Positions 50,352-60,484 are shown, counted from the stretch's first letter. The stretch: DNA of 64,000 bases from Lysinibacillus pakistanensis (GCF_030123245.1 NZ_CP126101.1:3098501-3162500); one strand, 5' to 3'. The notes: generated from the letters alone by a model not told the origin. Numbers and translations are program-made.

Positions 50352-51746
50352 TTAAAAAGATATTAGTCGATCACTAGTATTTGCTAGTAATCCATAGCCT
50401 GGTGCAAAAAACTGATCAAAGGATGTCTCAACTACATTTTCAAAGGTACCTGCTGGGGTCGTGAGTGAGTAGTGAATAGCACGTACATGCCCTTGATCTT
50501 GAGTCGTTCCGCTTAAGCGTGTAATGATTGCTCCCTCCTTTAAAGGCTTAGCAAAAGAGTATTTGACACCATTCATGTCAAAATTAAAGGCTTGGTCAGT
50601 TTCATGGTACGTAATGTAGTAAGAATCCTCGGCTGTAAAATGATTATTGGCTGTTCTTTTGTAGACTCTATTGCCTGCAATATTCTGATATTCTAGCTTT
50701 TGTAGCCTCTCATTTGGTAAAAAGGATATAATCACTGGCGATTCATTAGGCATTTTTATGGCTATCACATTTTTAGGAACGGTATACATTTTTCCGTTTA
50801 CTGCGATTAATGCGATATATTCGTTTTCTGTATAGAACGATACCTCATCAAATCGTTTCAGCTCTAGCTGTTGAGAATCATCTATACCTTTAGCAACAAC
50901 ACCATAGCGGATATAACGTTTGCCTTGATTATTCACAGGTTCTAATAGATTTGCTGGCATATAGCCTCTTTCCCCTGTTATGGATTGTACCCGAAGGTAA
51001 CCATTGACCTCCATCCCTAAAGATTGAAAAGCAGAACCCTTTGGATAAACAAATTTATTCAGGGAATTAACATCATTTAATGTAGACGGTGGATTCCATT
51101 CGATTGTTCTAGCTCCACTCATTGGACCCATTAGCAATTGAGTATCTGTTGTTACTGCATAATAGCCTTTATCTCTTGTCGTTGTTTCTACAATTCTAAT
51201 ATCAGTACCATCAACAACACCATTTACTTCATTTCCTTCTTCTAAACTATAAAAGTAATTTAATTTTCCCTTGTCAAAATAAACCTCTGCAGAATAATTT
51301 CTTGGTACATGCTCATTCAGTAAATGCTGTCCATATGCTAAATCTATCATTGGGTATTTTTCTTCAAAATAGGCTTTTGTTCCTTGACGATTGCTCACAA
51401 TATATGCAGGATTATTATAAAAAGAAGAGCGAATTTCAGTGGGCACTTCCTTAAAAATGACTAAATCTGTTGCTTGTACACGGTAGCCTGAGCTCATCCA
51501 ATAGAACGTTTTTTGGTCATATTTTTCAATATTATAGACACGAAAAAAATTATTTCGTTTAACTGTCATAGAGTTGTATGTACCATTAGAATTTTTCTTA
51601 TACACTTTGACATCCTTGGAAAATGTCATTTTACCTGTTTGTCCTTTTACGACTTCTGCTCCATCCCAGCTAACTTGCGCATTGGATTTGGTTGGGGAAA
51701 TAAAAAAGACAACAATAATTAGCAGTGCTAGACTATATTTTTTCAT
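50352..51746 (-). CDS. Secreted protein, SH3-like, paralog B
   Basis: A 464-residue exported protein closely related to the gene at 16565. The signal peptide is MKKYSLALLIIVVFFISPTK, with cleavage near SNA. The mature start VSWDGAEVVKGQTGKMTF, the YDQKTFYWMSSGYRVQATDL block and the C-terminal PAGTFENVVETSFD are shared nearly word for word with paralog A. The middle differs more and is ~20 residues longer. ATG at 51746 lies behind AGGAGGACA, far inside the longest frame. Monocistronic. No enzyme motif. Perhaps a surface or matrix protein. Confidence 0.75.
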   Translation of the reverse strand: MKKYSLALLIIVVFFISPTKSNAQVSWDGAEVVKGQTGKMTFSKDVKVYKKNSNGTYNSMTVKRNNFFRVYNIEKYDQKTFYWMSSGYRVQATDLVIFKEVPTEIRSSFYNNPAYIVSNRQGTKAYFEEKYPMIDLAYGQHLLNEHVPRNYSAEVYFDKGKLNYFYSLEEGNEVNGVVDGTDIRIVETTTRDKGYYAVTTDTQLLMGPMSGARTIEWNPPSTLNDVNSLNKFVYPKGSAFQSLGMEVNGYLRVQSITGERGYMPANLLEPVNNQGKRYIRYGVVAKGIDDSQQLELKRFDEVSFYTENEYIALIAVNGKMYTVPKNVIAIKMPNESPVIISFLPNERLQKLEYQNIAGNRVYKRTANNHFTAEDSYYITYHETDQAFNFDMNGVKYSFAKPLKEGAIITRLSGTTQDQGHVRAIHYSLTTPAGTFENVVETSFDQFFAPGYGLLANTSDRLISF

Positions 51747-51797
51747 TTGTCCTCCTACAGTAGTACCTATTTTTTTATTTACTAGTATAGCAAATGA

Positions 51798-51840
51798 AAA
51801 ATCACGTGTCTTCGCCAATTAAACAATGACACGTGATTTC
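51798..51840 (-). terminator. Hairpin between small membrane protein and secreted paralog B
   Basis: ATCACGTGTC and GACACGTGAT are perfect 10-base arms, extended by GAAA/TTTC. It is immediately after the stop of the small membrane protein gene. Confidence 0.75.
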
Positions 51841-51842
51841 AT

Positions 51843-52073
51843 TTACATATGTCCAGCACGAATTTTCTTTACAATACTAAAGGTTGTGTAGGCTGCAGCA
51901 GGTGCAAGTACAACAATAAAAATAAGCCAAACTGTTAAATTATCTGTAGCTTTTAATGTTTCATAATTTGAAATAACAAAAATGATAAGACCAAAAAGTA
52001 ATAAATAGCTCAGCACATTTGGAAAAATTACAATTAATCGTAAAAGTGCTGGTGGCATTTTTTGCTGATTCAT
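51843..52073 (-). CDS. Small membrane protein, two helices
   Basis: A 76-residue membrane protein with helices LIVIFPNVLSYLLLFGLIIF and VWLIFIVVLAPAAAYTTF, and a basic tail. ATG at 52073 follows GGGGAG. The sequence fits common uncharacterised Bacillaceae membrane proteins, but no named family was recognised. Single-gene unit with its own terminator. Confidence 0.65.
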   Translation of the reverse strand: MNQQKMPPALLRLIVIFPNVLSYLLLFGLIIFVISNYETLKATDNLTVWLIFIVVLAPAAAYTTFSIVKKIRAGHM

Positions 52074-52162
52074 ATAAACCACTCCCCTTTCACTACATTA
52101 TACGAAAATCATCTAGTAACTTCACTATATTTCTTGTTTATACCAAATGTTTGTCAACTATT

Positions 52163-54157
52163 TTAAACCTTATATCTTCCTGCTGAATGTTGTAAATTCT
52201 CTGCTGTTGTATTTAGCCTATCGATAATCGATGTCATTTTATTCATGCTCGTAGTTTGAACTTTAGCCTTTTGGGCAACTGCCTCAACACTTTCTGACGT
52301 CTGTTTTGCCAGTAATGAAACGTCTTCCATCGTAGCCGTCACTTCCTCTGTACTTGCTGCAATTTCCTCAGTAGAACTTGACACTAAATCTACCTGCTCC
52401 GCTAATACTTGCACATCGTTCGTAATGCCTTCAAAAGAATGCTGTGCTTCATGGACAATGACACGACCTGCTTGTAGAACATCTGCAGTTGAATGGATAA
52501 CAGATACAATATTAGCTGTCTCTCTTTGAACGTTTATCACAACTTGAGATATTCGATCAGCCGCTCCTTTTGAATCCTCAGCCAATTTGCGGACCTCTTC
52601 TGCCACTACAGCAAATCCTTTCCCTGCCTCTCCAGCACGTGCTGCTTCAATAGACGCATTGAGCGCCAATAAATTTGTTTGATCTGAAATGCCAGTAATT
52701 ACATTTGTAAATTCACCAATCATGCCAGATAATTTTTCTAATTCATGTGTACTCTCAACGGAAAGATTTGTTTTATCATGAATTTGTACTAATTGGTTTT
52801 GGAGATTATTCATTATTTGCAAACCATTACTTGCATTTTCTTCTGTATTACGAGAAATAGTAGATATTTCAGCGATTGATTCTGAAATATGCTGAATACT
52901 ACGTGCCAACTCCTCCATAGAATGTGCACTATCTTCCGTATTTTTTTGCTGGTGAAACGAGGCCTGAGCAACCTGACTAGACTCTTCCTGTATCGTTTCA
53001 GATGAATGAAGTGTTTGATGTGCATTCTCTTGAATTATGTATGTTGCCTCTTTAATTTGGCTTGCCTCTTGTTTTAGGTCACGCATTATAAATTGGAAAT
53101 TTTCCATCATACCGTTACAAGATGCGACTAACTGACCTATTTCATCTTTAGCGTTGACGTTGATACGTTTGGTTAAATCGGCTTCACCTTTGCTAATTTC
53201 TTCTAAGGAGTTGCGAACACTTAAAATACGAGTGACCTGCCTTGAAATGGAAATACCTGTTGTTAAGAAAATAACGCATACAACGATAAGTGAGGCAACA
53301 ATTGTCCCCATTAAAATATGTGAAAGTACTACATTAGAAACAACAACAGCTAAGTAGGTGCCATTTGATAGAGGCTTGACATATTGTGTAACACGAGTAC
53401 CATCATATTTACCTGAAAACTCAGTAGGATCAGATGATGAAAATTGTGCTGGTGAGAAGCCAATAGATTCCAGATTTTTATCTGCCGTGGCTGTGATGGT
53501 CTCACCTTTGTCATTCACAATAGCTGCAAATAGAACAGTCGAGGATAAATATTTATTTAGCTGGTTTAAATAATACTCACTTCCAATGCTTTCCTCTAAA
53601 TCTAATAATTGCTGTCCATGCCGTGCTACTTGCACAATCTGTGGATTTACTGGATTCCAACTACTCACACCAACAAATTTAAAGAATTTATCATCCACAT
53701 CACGAACTTGTGCCTTTTGTACAATTTCTTTGGCACGCCCATCTAAAAGCTGCATATATTCTGCTGCCTGTCCGTTTGGATCAGAGCCGAAGTTAAAGTC
53801 AACTGTTGGTGCCACAGAAGTGACAGTTGTATTTCCTTTATCATCCGTACTCCATATTTCATCCATCCCTCCACGCTCAGTAATAGCCTTTAAATCTTCA
53901 TATGTTGCACCCTGATTAATAATATAAGAGGCCATGACTGACTCAGCAATCATTTCCTTTTCCATGATATCTTCTGCTTTTTCTCTTGATTGAATAGCAC
54001 CCTCAATCCCCATAACAATAGAACTTGCAAGCGCCTCCCCATTATTTTTTACACTTTTGTATGTTGCCTGATAAATATAAATAGAAAAAGCACCAATTAT
54101 TACTATAACAATAACCATAATTTCTAGTAGCATTTTCCATTTCATAGATTTCCCCAT
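52163..54157 (-). CDS. Methyl-accepting chemotaxis protein
   Basis: A 664-residue transmembrane receptor. TM1 lies at about residues 9-29 ([20 protein letters not shown]) and an extracellular Cache-like sensor covers about 30-280. TM2 is [18 protein letters not shown], followed by HAMP ([16 protein letters not shown]) and a cytoplasmic signalling rod. The rod carries the conserved tip [20 protein letters not shown] and EVRKLAEDS. It signals through CheA/CheW to the flagellar motor. ATG at 54157 behind AGGGGGAGA is used. Longer frames upstream lack a ribosome site. The ligand is unknown. Confidence 0.93.
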   Translation of the reverse strand: MGKSMKWKMLLEIMVIVIVIIGAFSIYIYQATYKSVKNNGEALASSIVMGIEGAIQSREKAEDIMEKEMIAESVMASYIINQGATYEDLKAITERGGMDEIWSTDDKGNTTVTSVAPTVDFNFGSDPNGQAAEYMQLLDGRAKEIVQKAQVRDVDDKFFKFVGVSSWNPVNPQIVQVARHGQQLLDLEESIGSEYYLNQLNKYLSSTVLFAAIVNDKGETITATADKNLESIGFSPAQFSSSDPTEFSGKYDGTRVTQYVKPLSNGTYLAVVVSNVVLSHILMGTIVASLIVVCVIFLTTGISISRQVTRILSVRNSLEEISKGEADLTKRINVNAKDEIGQLVASCNGMMENFQFIMRDLKQEASQIKEATYIIQENAHQTLHSSETIQEESSQVAQASFHQQKNTEDSAHSMEELARSIQHISESIAEISTISRNTEENASNGLQIMNNLQNQLVQIHDKTNLSVESTHELEKLSGMIGEFTNVITGISDQTNLLALNASIEAARAGEAGKGFAVVAEEVRKLAEDSKGAADRISQVVINVQRETANIVSVIHSTADVLQAGRVIVHEAQHSFEGITNDVQVLAEQVDLVSSSTEEIAASTEEVTATMEDVSLLAKQTSESVEAVAQKAKVQTTSMNKMTSIIDRLNTTAENLQHSAGRYKV

Positions 54158-54517
54158 ATTTCTCCCCCTAAAACATACTATTATTTCCATTTCATCATAC
54201 AATATCAATTCAAACGGTTTCATTATTTTTTTATTAAATCTAGAATAATAATTTTCTAGGTAAAACAAATTGTCACAATTTTGTAATAAACATTCTAATT
54301 TTTTAGCTATAAAAAAATCTAAATAGTTTGAACTATTTTATATTTAAAGCTAAGTATTTTATTGAAGTGAATAAATTCAATTAAATTATGAGCTATTGGG
54401 AGTTATTTAATAAAGATATTCGTTATGAGTTTTTACCTAGATTTATCTTAATGAATAGTAAAAAGCACCTTTAAATGAAACTTCATTCGAAAGGTGCTTC
54501 CTCGTTTTTATATTATA
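54158..54517. other. Gap upstream of the chemotaxis receptor
   Basis: An AT-rich stretch of 360 bases. It holds the receptor's promoter and, at its far end, the terminator of the RNase Z gene. No other structure seen. Confidence 0.4.
54463..54499 (-). terminator. Terminator of the RNase Z gene
   Basis: AAGCACCTTT and AAAGGTGCTT are perfect 10-base arms, with a TTTTTACT tail on the minus strand. Confidence 0.85.
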
Positions 54518-55450
54518 TTAAAATAATTTATTATTATGCCATGTATACACTTCTTGATCAGATGTAAGAGCAGTTTGAGGAAAAATCGCCTGTGCCTCTG
54601 CTAAAAGCATTGGTAAATCCTGCGGCATAAAACGTGCACTCAAATGATTCAATAGTAAAAATTTCACATCTGCTTGTTGTGCAATTTTAGCTGCCTCAAC
54701 GTTTGTAGAATGTCCATAGCTTGCTGCTAAATCAGATGTAGTGCCATCAAACGTAGCTTCATGAATAATAATATCGGCTTTATTTGCTAATAACACTGAC
54801 TCCTGACAGTATTTTGTATCGCCTAAAATAGTCAGTGTAAAGCCTTTTTTGGGCGGAGAGACAACATCTTTCGCATGAATAATTGTGCCGTTGTCAAGCT
54901 CTACATCTTTCCCACCTTTTAATTGGCCTAGTAAAGGACCTTTAGGAACGCCAAAAGCCTGCACTTTTTCCATTAACAATTCACCCGGCAAATCTTTTTG
55001 CTCAATCCGATAGCCAAAGCATGGAACAACATGTTGAAGCTCCCCTGCACTCACCTTAAAATGTGCATCCTCATAAATTACACCCTCATGAACCTCAATA
55101 AACTGTATGGCATATGTTAAATGAGTCTTTGATAAGGAAAACGTTTGCTCAATCCATTGCTGTAAACCCTTTGGACCGAATATTGTTAATGGCTCATCTC
55201 CACCCTGAAATGATCGAGAGCTTAGAAAGCCTGGTAAACCAAAAATATGATCACCATGTAAATGTGTAATAAAAATTTTCGTAACTTTACGTGGTTTTAG
55301 TGATGTATGCAAAATTTGATGCTGGGTCGCCTCCCCACAATCAAACAGCCACATTTCTCCTATTTCATCTAAAAGTTTTACCATCAGTGCACTTGTATTA
55401 CGTTCCTTTGAAGGCATTCCTGCGCCTGTTCCTAAAAAATGTAGTTGCAC
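54518..55450 (-). CDS. rnz: Ribonuclease Z
   Basis: Endonuclease that matures the 3' end of tRNA precursors lacking an encoded CCA. The MBL-fold motifs are present: FLGTGAGMPSKERN at the start, the zinc motif THLHGDHIFGLPGFL, FGYRIEQ, ILGDTKYC, IHEATFD and SYGHSTNVEAA with LNHLSARF. About 310 residues is the normal short-form length. GTG at 55450 is preferred because GAGAGGTG lies six bases upstream. A codon three residues earlier would overlap it. It is separated from the cobalamin operon by a terminator. Confidence 0.96.
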   Translation of the reverse strand: MQLHFLGTGAGMPSKERNTSALMVKLLDEIGEMWLFDCGEATQHQILHTSLKPRKVTKIFITHLHGDHIFGLPGFLSSRSFQGGDEPLTIFGPKGLQQWIEQTFSLSKTHLTYAIQFIEVHEGVIYEDAHFKVSAGELQHVVPCFGYRIEQKDLPGELLMEKVQAFGVPKGPLLGQLKGGKDVELDNGTIIHAKDVVSPPKKGFTLTILGDTKYCQESVLLANKADIIIHEATFDGTTSDLAASYGHSTNVEAAKIAQQADVKFLLLNHLSARFMPQDLPMLLAEAQAIFPQTALTSDQEVYTWHNNKLF

Positions 55451-55509
55451 ATATGCCACCTCTCTTCTGTGTCTATCGCTTTATTGTACCTTATCGTTAA
55501 CAATAAGAA

Positions 55510-55542
55510 AAACCTTTGGTAACAAGCTTTCTCCAAAGGTTT
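55510..55542 (-). terminator. Terminator of the cobalamin operon
   Basis: AAACCTTTGG and CCAAAGGTTT perfect arms, followed on the minus strand by TTTTTCTTATTG. Directly after the methyltransferase stop. Confidence 0.88.
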
Positions 55543-55547
55543 GAAAA

Positions 55548-56384
55548 TTATTTCGGCTCCCATGATACAAGGGCCGCATGAAAATCATGGCGATAATAAT
55601 AATGACCATTCTTTTCTTCAATAAAGGGCTTGAGCGACTCCTCAACATGCGCTCTATCAAATGTAGTATTTAGTATTTTTTTACTTTGAGTCGTGACAAG
55701 CTGCTCATAGCTTTCATATTCATAGACTCGTTCTAATGGTATAATTTCGCAATTTGCATAAATATCCATTTCATATAGCAAATTCAAAAATTCTATATAG
55801 TCTCTTCTTGGAAATTTAATATCATAGCCATACTTTTTGTACAAAATCTCATAATGGGGTTGAATTGGTCCTGTCGTCATACCAATAATCGCACGCTTTT
55901 TAGCAAGTCGATTCATCTGGTAAAGGGCCGATTTTATTTCATACATACGATAGAAACAATTGACGCCAATGACGATATCGTGAGCTGCCACCTCATTCTC
56001 AGCAAGGCTTTCCCATTTTGCATGAATATAAGAGACATGTTGCTGATCCTGCATGCAATTTTGTAGATAGCTTAGGATGCTATCTGAACTATCTACACAT
56101 GTTAGCTGTCTCACATTTTCTGCTAGTGGAAAAGTATAATTGCCCCAGCCTGGACCAATTTCCAATACAGAGTCCTCTGGTTGAATATTCTTTTTTATTT
56201 CTTGAAAAATCTTTGCAGCATAGGGATCTGTCTGTCCCGTTTTTTTACGTTTAATGGACTGTGCCCAGAATTGCTCTTCCAGCTGATCATCGACCATTCT
56301 TTCAGGCATTTGTCCATGCCAATCCTTCATACCTTCCTGCCATAATGCCTCATAATCAATGGCTAATGGTCCTTTTCTTGTCAT
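55548..56384 (-). CDS. SAM-dependent methyltransferase at the end of the cob operon
   Basis: A 278-residue class I methyltransferase. Motif I is DSVLEIGPGWGNYTFPLA, followed by LTCVDSSDSIL (motif II acidic residue) and HDIVIGVNCFYRM. The N-terminal extension (YEALWQEGMKDWHGQMPE) and the C-terminal region with YYRHDFHAALVSWEPK are unlike CbiE/CbiT. Its ATG overlaps the stop of cbiP (ATGA), so it is translated with the cobalamin genes. It may be a cobalamin- or corrinoid-related accessory methylase, but its substrate is unknown. Ends the operon. Confidence 0.8.
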   Translation of the reverse strand: MTRKGPLAIDYEALWQEGMKDWHGQMPERMVDDQLEEQFWAQSIKRKKTGQTDPYAAKIFQEIKKNIQPEDSVLEIGPGWGNYTFPLAENVRQLTCVDSSDSILSYLQNCMQDQQHVSYIHAKWESLAENEVAAHDIVIGVNCFYRMYEIKSALYQMNRLAKKRAIIGMTTGPIQPHYEILYKKYGYDIKFPRRDYIEFLNLLYEMDIYANCEIIPLERVYEYESYEQLVTTQSKKILNTTFDRAHVEESLKPFIEEKNGHYYYRHDFHAALVSWEPK

Positions 56385-57880
56385 ACGGATACCTCTATAT
56401 TCATGATTTCGTATATTTTTTTTATATCGAGATTCGCACGAACATGCTTAGCGAGCATATTATAGGCATCTTCCCGACGCTCTGCATCACTTTTAACATC
56501 ACTTGCTAAAGCAGGTAGCCCTTTTTTTATACGCAAATCATTGATAAGCTGCCGTGTAAAGTGACGGTTATGGAATAGTCCATGAAAATACGTACCTATT
56601 ACTTGCTCATCAGCACTTACTGCACCATCTACTCGCCCATCGGCTAATTGTAAAAATGGTGACACTTCATCACGCAAAATCCTTGTTCGTCCAAGATGAA
56701 TCTCATAGCCAGAAAATGTATCCTGACCTCTTGTTCCAGTCATTTGCACCGTTTTTTTATCTCCAACGAAAACTGTTTCCATTGGCAATAATGCTAGCCC
56801 CAACGCTGAATCTCCGCTTCCTTCTACAGCCTCTGGATCTAATAATGTTTCCCCAAGCATTTGAAAGCCACCACATATGCCAATAATTTTTGTTCCTTGC
56901 TGGCGTAAGTTAGCGATTGCTTGGTCGAAGCCCTGTTCCTTTAACCAAACTAAATCATCCATCGTATTTTTTGTCCCAGGTAGTATCAGTAAATCAGGCG
57001 TCCCTAGCTCTTGAACGTTACCAATTAAACGAACTCCGACCTCTGGCTCATCAAAAAATGGGTCTACATCTGTAAAATTTGAAATACGCGGCAAACGAAT
57101 CATTGCTACATCAATGGCGAACTCTCCAGGTTTAGGCTTTTTAAAGCGCAGAGCAGATAATGCGAGGGAATCCTCCGCTTCAATATTGACATCGACATAT
57201 GGCACAACACCCAATACAGGGATGCCCGTTTCACGTTCTACCCATTCAATACCATCATCGAGTAATTCTCGCAAGCCTCTAAATTTATTAATGATAAGTC
57301 CCTTCACACGTGCGCGCTCTGCCTCATCAAGCAATGCGAGTGTCCCTACTATCGATGCAAAGACGCCACCCCGATCAATATCTGCAACTAGCACAACTGC
57401 TGCATCTGCTAAATGGGCCATTCGCATATTTGCAATATCACGATCTTTTAAATTGATTTCTGCAGGACTGCCGGCTCCTTCAAGTACAATGACATCATAT
57501 GTATTTTGCAAAGTTCTTACAGATTTTTCTACGATGGGCATTGCTTCCTGAACAAATTGATTGCGGTAGCTTTTGGCATCCATATTTAAAAAATGCTTAC
57601 CATGCACAATGACTTCAGATACCATATCCTGCTTCGGTTTTAGCAAAATAGGATTCATATCTGTCGTAGCAACAACCCGTGCTGCCTCGGCCTGTACTCC
57701 CTGAGCACGACCTATTTCGCCACCATCTTGCGTCACAAATGAATTAAGTGCCATATTTTGTGATTTAAAGGGTACTACCTTTAGCCCATCATCTGAGAAA
57801 ATACGGCATAACGCAGTACAAATCATACTTTTTCCTACATCAGAAGCTGTCCCTTGAATCATGATTGATTTTGCTGGCAT
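56381..57880 (-). CDS. cbiP: Cobyric acid synthase
   Basis: Glutamine-dependent amidation of adenosylcobyrinate a,c-diamide at b, d, e and g to adenosylcobyric acid (CobQ/CbiP). ~500 residues. The N-terminal dethiobiotin-synthase-like part has MIQGTASDVGKSMICTALC (P-loop) and FKSQNMALNSFV. The C-terminal class I glutaminase part has IIGICGGFQMLGE (nucleophile Cys) and TYFHGLFHN (catalytic His). The start is one of two adjacent ATGs at 57883/57880 behind GGAGG. It follows cobO by 66 bases and overlaps the methyltransferase gene. Confidence 0.96.
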   Translation of the reverse strand: MPAKSIMIQGTASDVGKSMICTALCRIFSDDGLKVVPFKSQNMALNSFVTQDGGEIGRAQGVQAEAARVVATTDMNPILLKPKQDMVSEVIVHGKHFLNMDAKSYRNQFVQEAMPIVEKSVRTLQNTYDVIVLEGAGSPAEINLKDRDIANMRMAHLADAAVVLVADIDRGGVFASIVGTLALLDEAERARVKGLIINKFRGLRELLDDGIEWVERETGIPVLGVVPYVDVNIEAEDSLALSALRFKKPKPGEFAIDVAMIRLPRISNFTDVDPFFDEPEVGVRLIGNVQELGTPDLLILPGTKNTMDDLVWLKEQGFDQAIANLRQQGTKIIGICGGFQMLGETLLDPEAVEGSGDSALGLALLPMETVFVGDKKTVQMTGTRGQDTFSGYEIHLGRTRILRDEVSPFLQLADGRVDGAVSADEQVIGTYFHGLFHNRHFTRQLINDLRIKKGLPALASDVKSDAERREDAYNMLAKHVRANLDIKKIYEIMNIEVSV

Positions 57881-57946
57881 CATCTTTTCCTCCATCTTAA
57901 TAATTGAAGCTGGTTTTTACACCGATTTCTGCTGCTTTCTATATGC

Positions 57947-58483
57947 TTAAAATTCAAGACCTTTGACAGCAGGAATTCCTTCATCATAATAATGTTTTGT
58001 CGCCTCAATTGTTGAAACTAAATCTGCCATGGCAATAAGTGCTGGATTTGCACTGCGTCCTGTTACCACTAAATGCATGGTAGAAGGGCGCTGTTGTATG
58101 GCTTCAATAACTTCTGCTAAGGGTAGCACATCATCAATTGGAAATTTTGTGATAGCCAGTGCATTGTTCAGCTCATCTAATACAAGTAAATCAATCGTGT
58201 CGTCCTGCAGGGCAGCTTTTGTTTTCTTCCATGCCTTTGCTAAAGCAGTACGATGCTCTTCTGGCGTTTTTGTCCAAGTAAAGCCAATACCCATCTGCTC
58301 CATTTCCACGCCAAGCTTACTTAGGGCAATTTGCTCTCCATATGTACGCTCTGGTGATTTAATAAATTGCATATAACGTACATTCAGCCCTCTTCCAACT
58401 GCGCGTAGTGTGACGCCAAGAGAGGCAGTTGTTTTGCCCTTCCCTTCCCCTGTATAAACTAAAAACAAGCCTTTTCTCGCCAT
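57947..58483 (-). CDS. cobO: Cob(I)yrinic acid a,c-diamide adenosyltransferase
   Basis: CobA/CobO/BtuR-type corrinoid adenosyltransferase. It transfers the 5'-deoxyadenosyl group of ATP to cob(I)alamin-type corrinoids. The P-loop GEGKGKTTASLGVTLRAVG is at residues 12-30, then IDLLVLDELNNAL and VVTGRSANPALIAMADLVS. 178 residues is normal. It lies 14 bases after the nitroreductase gene in the cobalamin operon. Confidence 0.95.
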   Translation of the reverse strand: MARKGLFLVYTGEGKGKTTASLGVTLRAVGRGLNVRYMQFIKSPERTYGEQIALSKLGVEMEQMGIGFTWTKTPEEHRTALAKAWKKTKAALQDDTIDLLVLDELNNALAITKFPIDDVLPLAEVIEAIQQRPSTMHLVVTGRSANPALIAMADLVSTIEATKHYYDEGIPAVKGLEF

Positions 58484-58497
58484 TTTTTAAGCCTCCC

Positions 58498-59058
58498 TTA
58501 AAGCCATGTTGTTTTTTCCTCAAATGGGGTACGCTTCTTGTCTTTAAGCTCCTGCTCCTCTGGATAGCCTATAAAAATAGTACCTACTACTTTTTGCGTT
58601 TGACCTGCTCCAATAAAGTTATGCATTCTTTCATCATGAACAAGCCCCACACCACGTGTACGCCAGACAAAGCCAAGTCCTAGCTCCTCTGCAGCAAGCC
58701 ACATGGACATAATTGCACTACAAACAGCAAAGACGTTATCTTCAGTTGCATCAGCATCATCTTCCACAATATCTGCTGTCACCACAACGGCAACAGGTGT
58801 CGTTTGCACAACTTTCAATGAGCTTTCTACCAAATTTGGCTTAGTTGGAAAGCGTTCTAGTAAATAAGCATTTGCCATTTCCTCATAACGTTTCATTGCA
58901 TCACCTTGAATGATATAAAAATGCCAGGGCTCACGCATACGGTCGTTTGGTGCATAAGTGGCTGCTTGTAAAATTTGTTCAATTTTCTCTTTCTCAACTG
59001 GCTGTGTTGTATAATTACGAATTGCTCGACGATTTTTTAATGCCTCTATTATAGTCAT
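58498..59058 (-). CDS. Nitroreductase family protein in the cob operon
   Basis: A 186-residue flavoenzyme. FMN-binding signatures are NRRAIRNYTTQPVEKEKIEQ, ATYAPNDRMREPWHFYII and GYPEEQ near the C-terminus. It resembles the YdjA/one-domain nitroreductases. Its place between cobA and cobO suggests a corrinoid role, such as reducing cob(II)yrinate before adenosylation or a BluB-like task. The usual BluB features cannot be confirmed by eye. ATG at 59058 follows GGAGGG. It is 23 bases after cobA. Confidence 0.82.
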   Translation of the reverse strand: MTIIEALKNRRAIRNYTTQPVEKEKIEQILQAATYAPNDRMREPWHFYIIQGDAMKRYEEMANAYLLERFPTKPNLVESSLKVVQTTPVAVVVTADIVEDDADATEDNVFAVCSAIMSMWLAAEELGLGFVWRTRGVGLVHDERMHNFIGAGQTQKVVGTIFIGYPEEQELKDKKRTPFEEKTTWL

Positions 59059-59081
59059 GCGGTTCCCTCCAATTGAATCTT

Positions 59082-59849
59082 CTACGAAAAAGCAAGTCCC
59101 TGCTCTTCAAACCATTGAATTTTTTCTCGGACATTAACGACATCACCAACAATAATCATAGAAGGGTTATGATAGCCCTCTCGTTCAATAATGCTAGCAA
59201 TTTCATCAAGCTGTCCTGTAATGGTACGCTGTTGATCTGTTGTGCCCCATTCAATGACAGCAACTGGGGTAGATGCCTTTCGACCATGCTCAATTAATTT
59301 TCTAGAGATATAGGCAATATTGCCAACACTCATATAAAAGGCTACTGTATCAATGCCTGTTGCGAGTGCAGACCAGTTTAAAAAGTCTTGTCCCTTTTCT
59401 TCACGGCCATGACCTGTTACGAGTGCAAAGCTTGTTGCAAAGTCTCGATGTGTAACAGGAATACCTGCATATGCTGGGGCAGCAATTCCTGCTGTTATGC
59501 CAGGTACGATTTCATAGGCAATCCCATGATTTTTTAATACCTCGGCTTCCTCAGCACCACGACCAAAAACAAATGGGTCTCCCCCCTTTAATCGTGTGAC
59601 AATTTTGCCCTCCTGCGCTTTTTCAACAAGTAATGTATGAATCTCGTCTTGAATAAGGTGATGCTTGCCAGGTAATTTACCACAGTACACAAGCTCCGCA
59701 TCCTTTTTCGCAAATTCTAGCAATTTAGGATTCACAAGACGATCATAGGCAATAACATCTGCCTTCTGAATACATTCAAGCCCATATACTGTAATAAGCT
59801 TGGGGTCTCCTGGTCCAGCCCCTACTAAATACACCATTCCATCCTTCAT
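59082..59849 (-). CDS. cobA: Uroporphyrinogen-III C-methyltransferase
   Basis: SUMT adds two methyl groups from SAM to uroporphyrinogen III (C2, C7) to form precorrin-2, the branch point to siroheme and cobalamin. The family motifs YLVGAGPGDPKLITVYGLE, RLKGGDPFVFGRGAEEAEVL and EIVPGITAGIAAPAYAGIP are complete. 255 residues fits the stand-alone type without the CysG fusion. Start codon overlaps the sirC stop (TAATG). Feeds the adjacent dehydrogenase and the cbi enzymes. Confidence 0.96.
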   Translation of the reverse strand: MKDGMVYLVGAGPGDPKLITVYGLECIQKADVIAYDRLVNPKLLEFAKKDAELVYCGKLPGKHHLIQDEIHTLLVEKAQEGKIVTRLKGGDPFVFGRGAEEAEVLKNHGIAYEIVPGITAGIAAPAYAGIPVTHRDFATSFALVTGHGREEKGQDFLNWSALATGIDTVAFYMSVGNIAYISRKLIEHGRKASTPVAVIEWGTTDQQRTITGQLDEIASIIEREGYHNPSMIIVGDVVNVREKIQWFEEQGLAFS

Positions 59850-60484
59850 TATGCTTCTCCCATCAGTAATTGTTGTAAGTAGGCTTCACGTCTATCAATC
59901 TCACCTCGACGTGTCCATTCTAGTAAGTTTGGTTCTAGTAATGCCTGTAACGCGGAACGTCTTTGCTGACCTTTTTCAAATTTTGCTGCAATCATTAATC
60001 GTGCCTGTTGTAAAAAGCATACGTAGTCATCATATATCTCATCAAATTGTTCTTCGAGATCGGCTTTAATTTTTCTTGCTAATGCTGGACTAGCACCTGA
60101 TGTTGATACCGTGAGCACTAAAGGACCTCGACGAACAGTTGCTGGTGTAATAAAATCACTCTCAGCTTGTGCATCCGCACGATTGATAAGCTGCCAATGC
60201 TGAGCAGCTTCTTGAACAGCCTCATTTACTGATGTATCATTGGTCGCGGCAATAATCAGTGACGCATCATCTAAATCACGTGGTTCAAATTCTTTTTCAC
60301 GCCATGTAATTTTCCCTGCTTCCACAAGTGGTAATAATGAGTCATCTAGTGTTGGACTCACGACAACAATAGTTGCTTTAGCTGGAATCAAAGATGTTAC
60401 CTTCTGCGTTGCTACGTGTCCACCTCCAACAATTACTACGGTTTTGTATTCAATATTGATATGGATTGGAAAATAATTAGTCAT
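59849..60484 (-). CDS. sirC: Precorrin-2 dehydrogenase (SirC/Met8-like)
   Basis: A 211-residue NAD-dependent enzyme that oxidises precorrin-2 to sirohydrochlorin. The Rossmann motif VVIVGGGHVATQKV is at residues 15-28. The characteristic NRADAQAESDFITPATVRRG and VSTSGASPALARKIK follow, including the Asp/Ser region that in Met8 also allows chelation. The C-terminal helical dimerisation part is longer than in B. megaterium SirC, so ferrochelatase or cobaltochelatase activity is possible. Overlaps cbiA by 8 bases and cobA by 1. Confidence 0.92.
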   Translation of the reverse strand: MTNYFPIHINIEYKTVVIVGGGHVATQKVTSLIPAKATIVVVSPTLDDSLLPLVEAGKITWREKEFEPRDLDDASLIIAATNDTSVNEAVQEAAQHWQLINRADAQAESDFITPATVRRGPLVLTVSTSGASPALARKIKADLEEQFDEIYDDYVCFLQQARLMIAAKFEKGQQRRSALQALLEPNLLEWTRRGEIDRREAYLQQLLMGEA

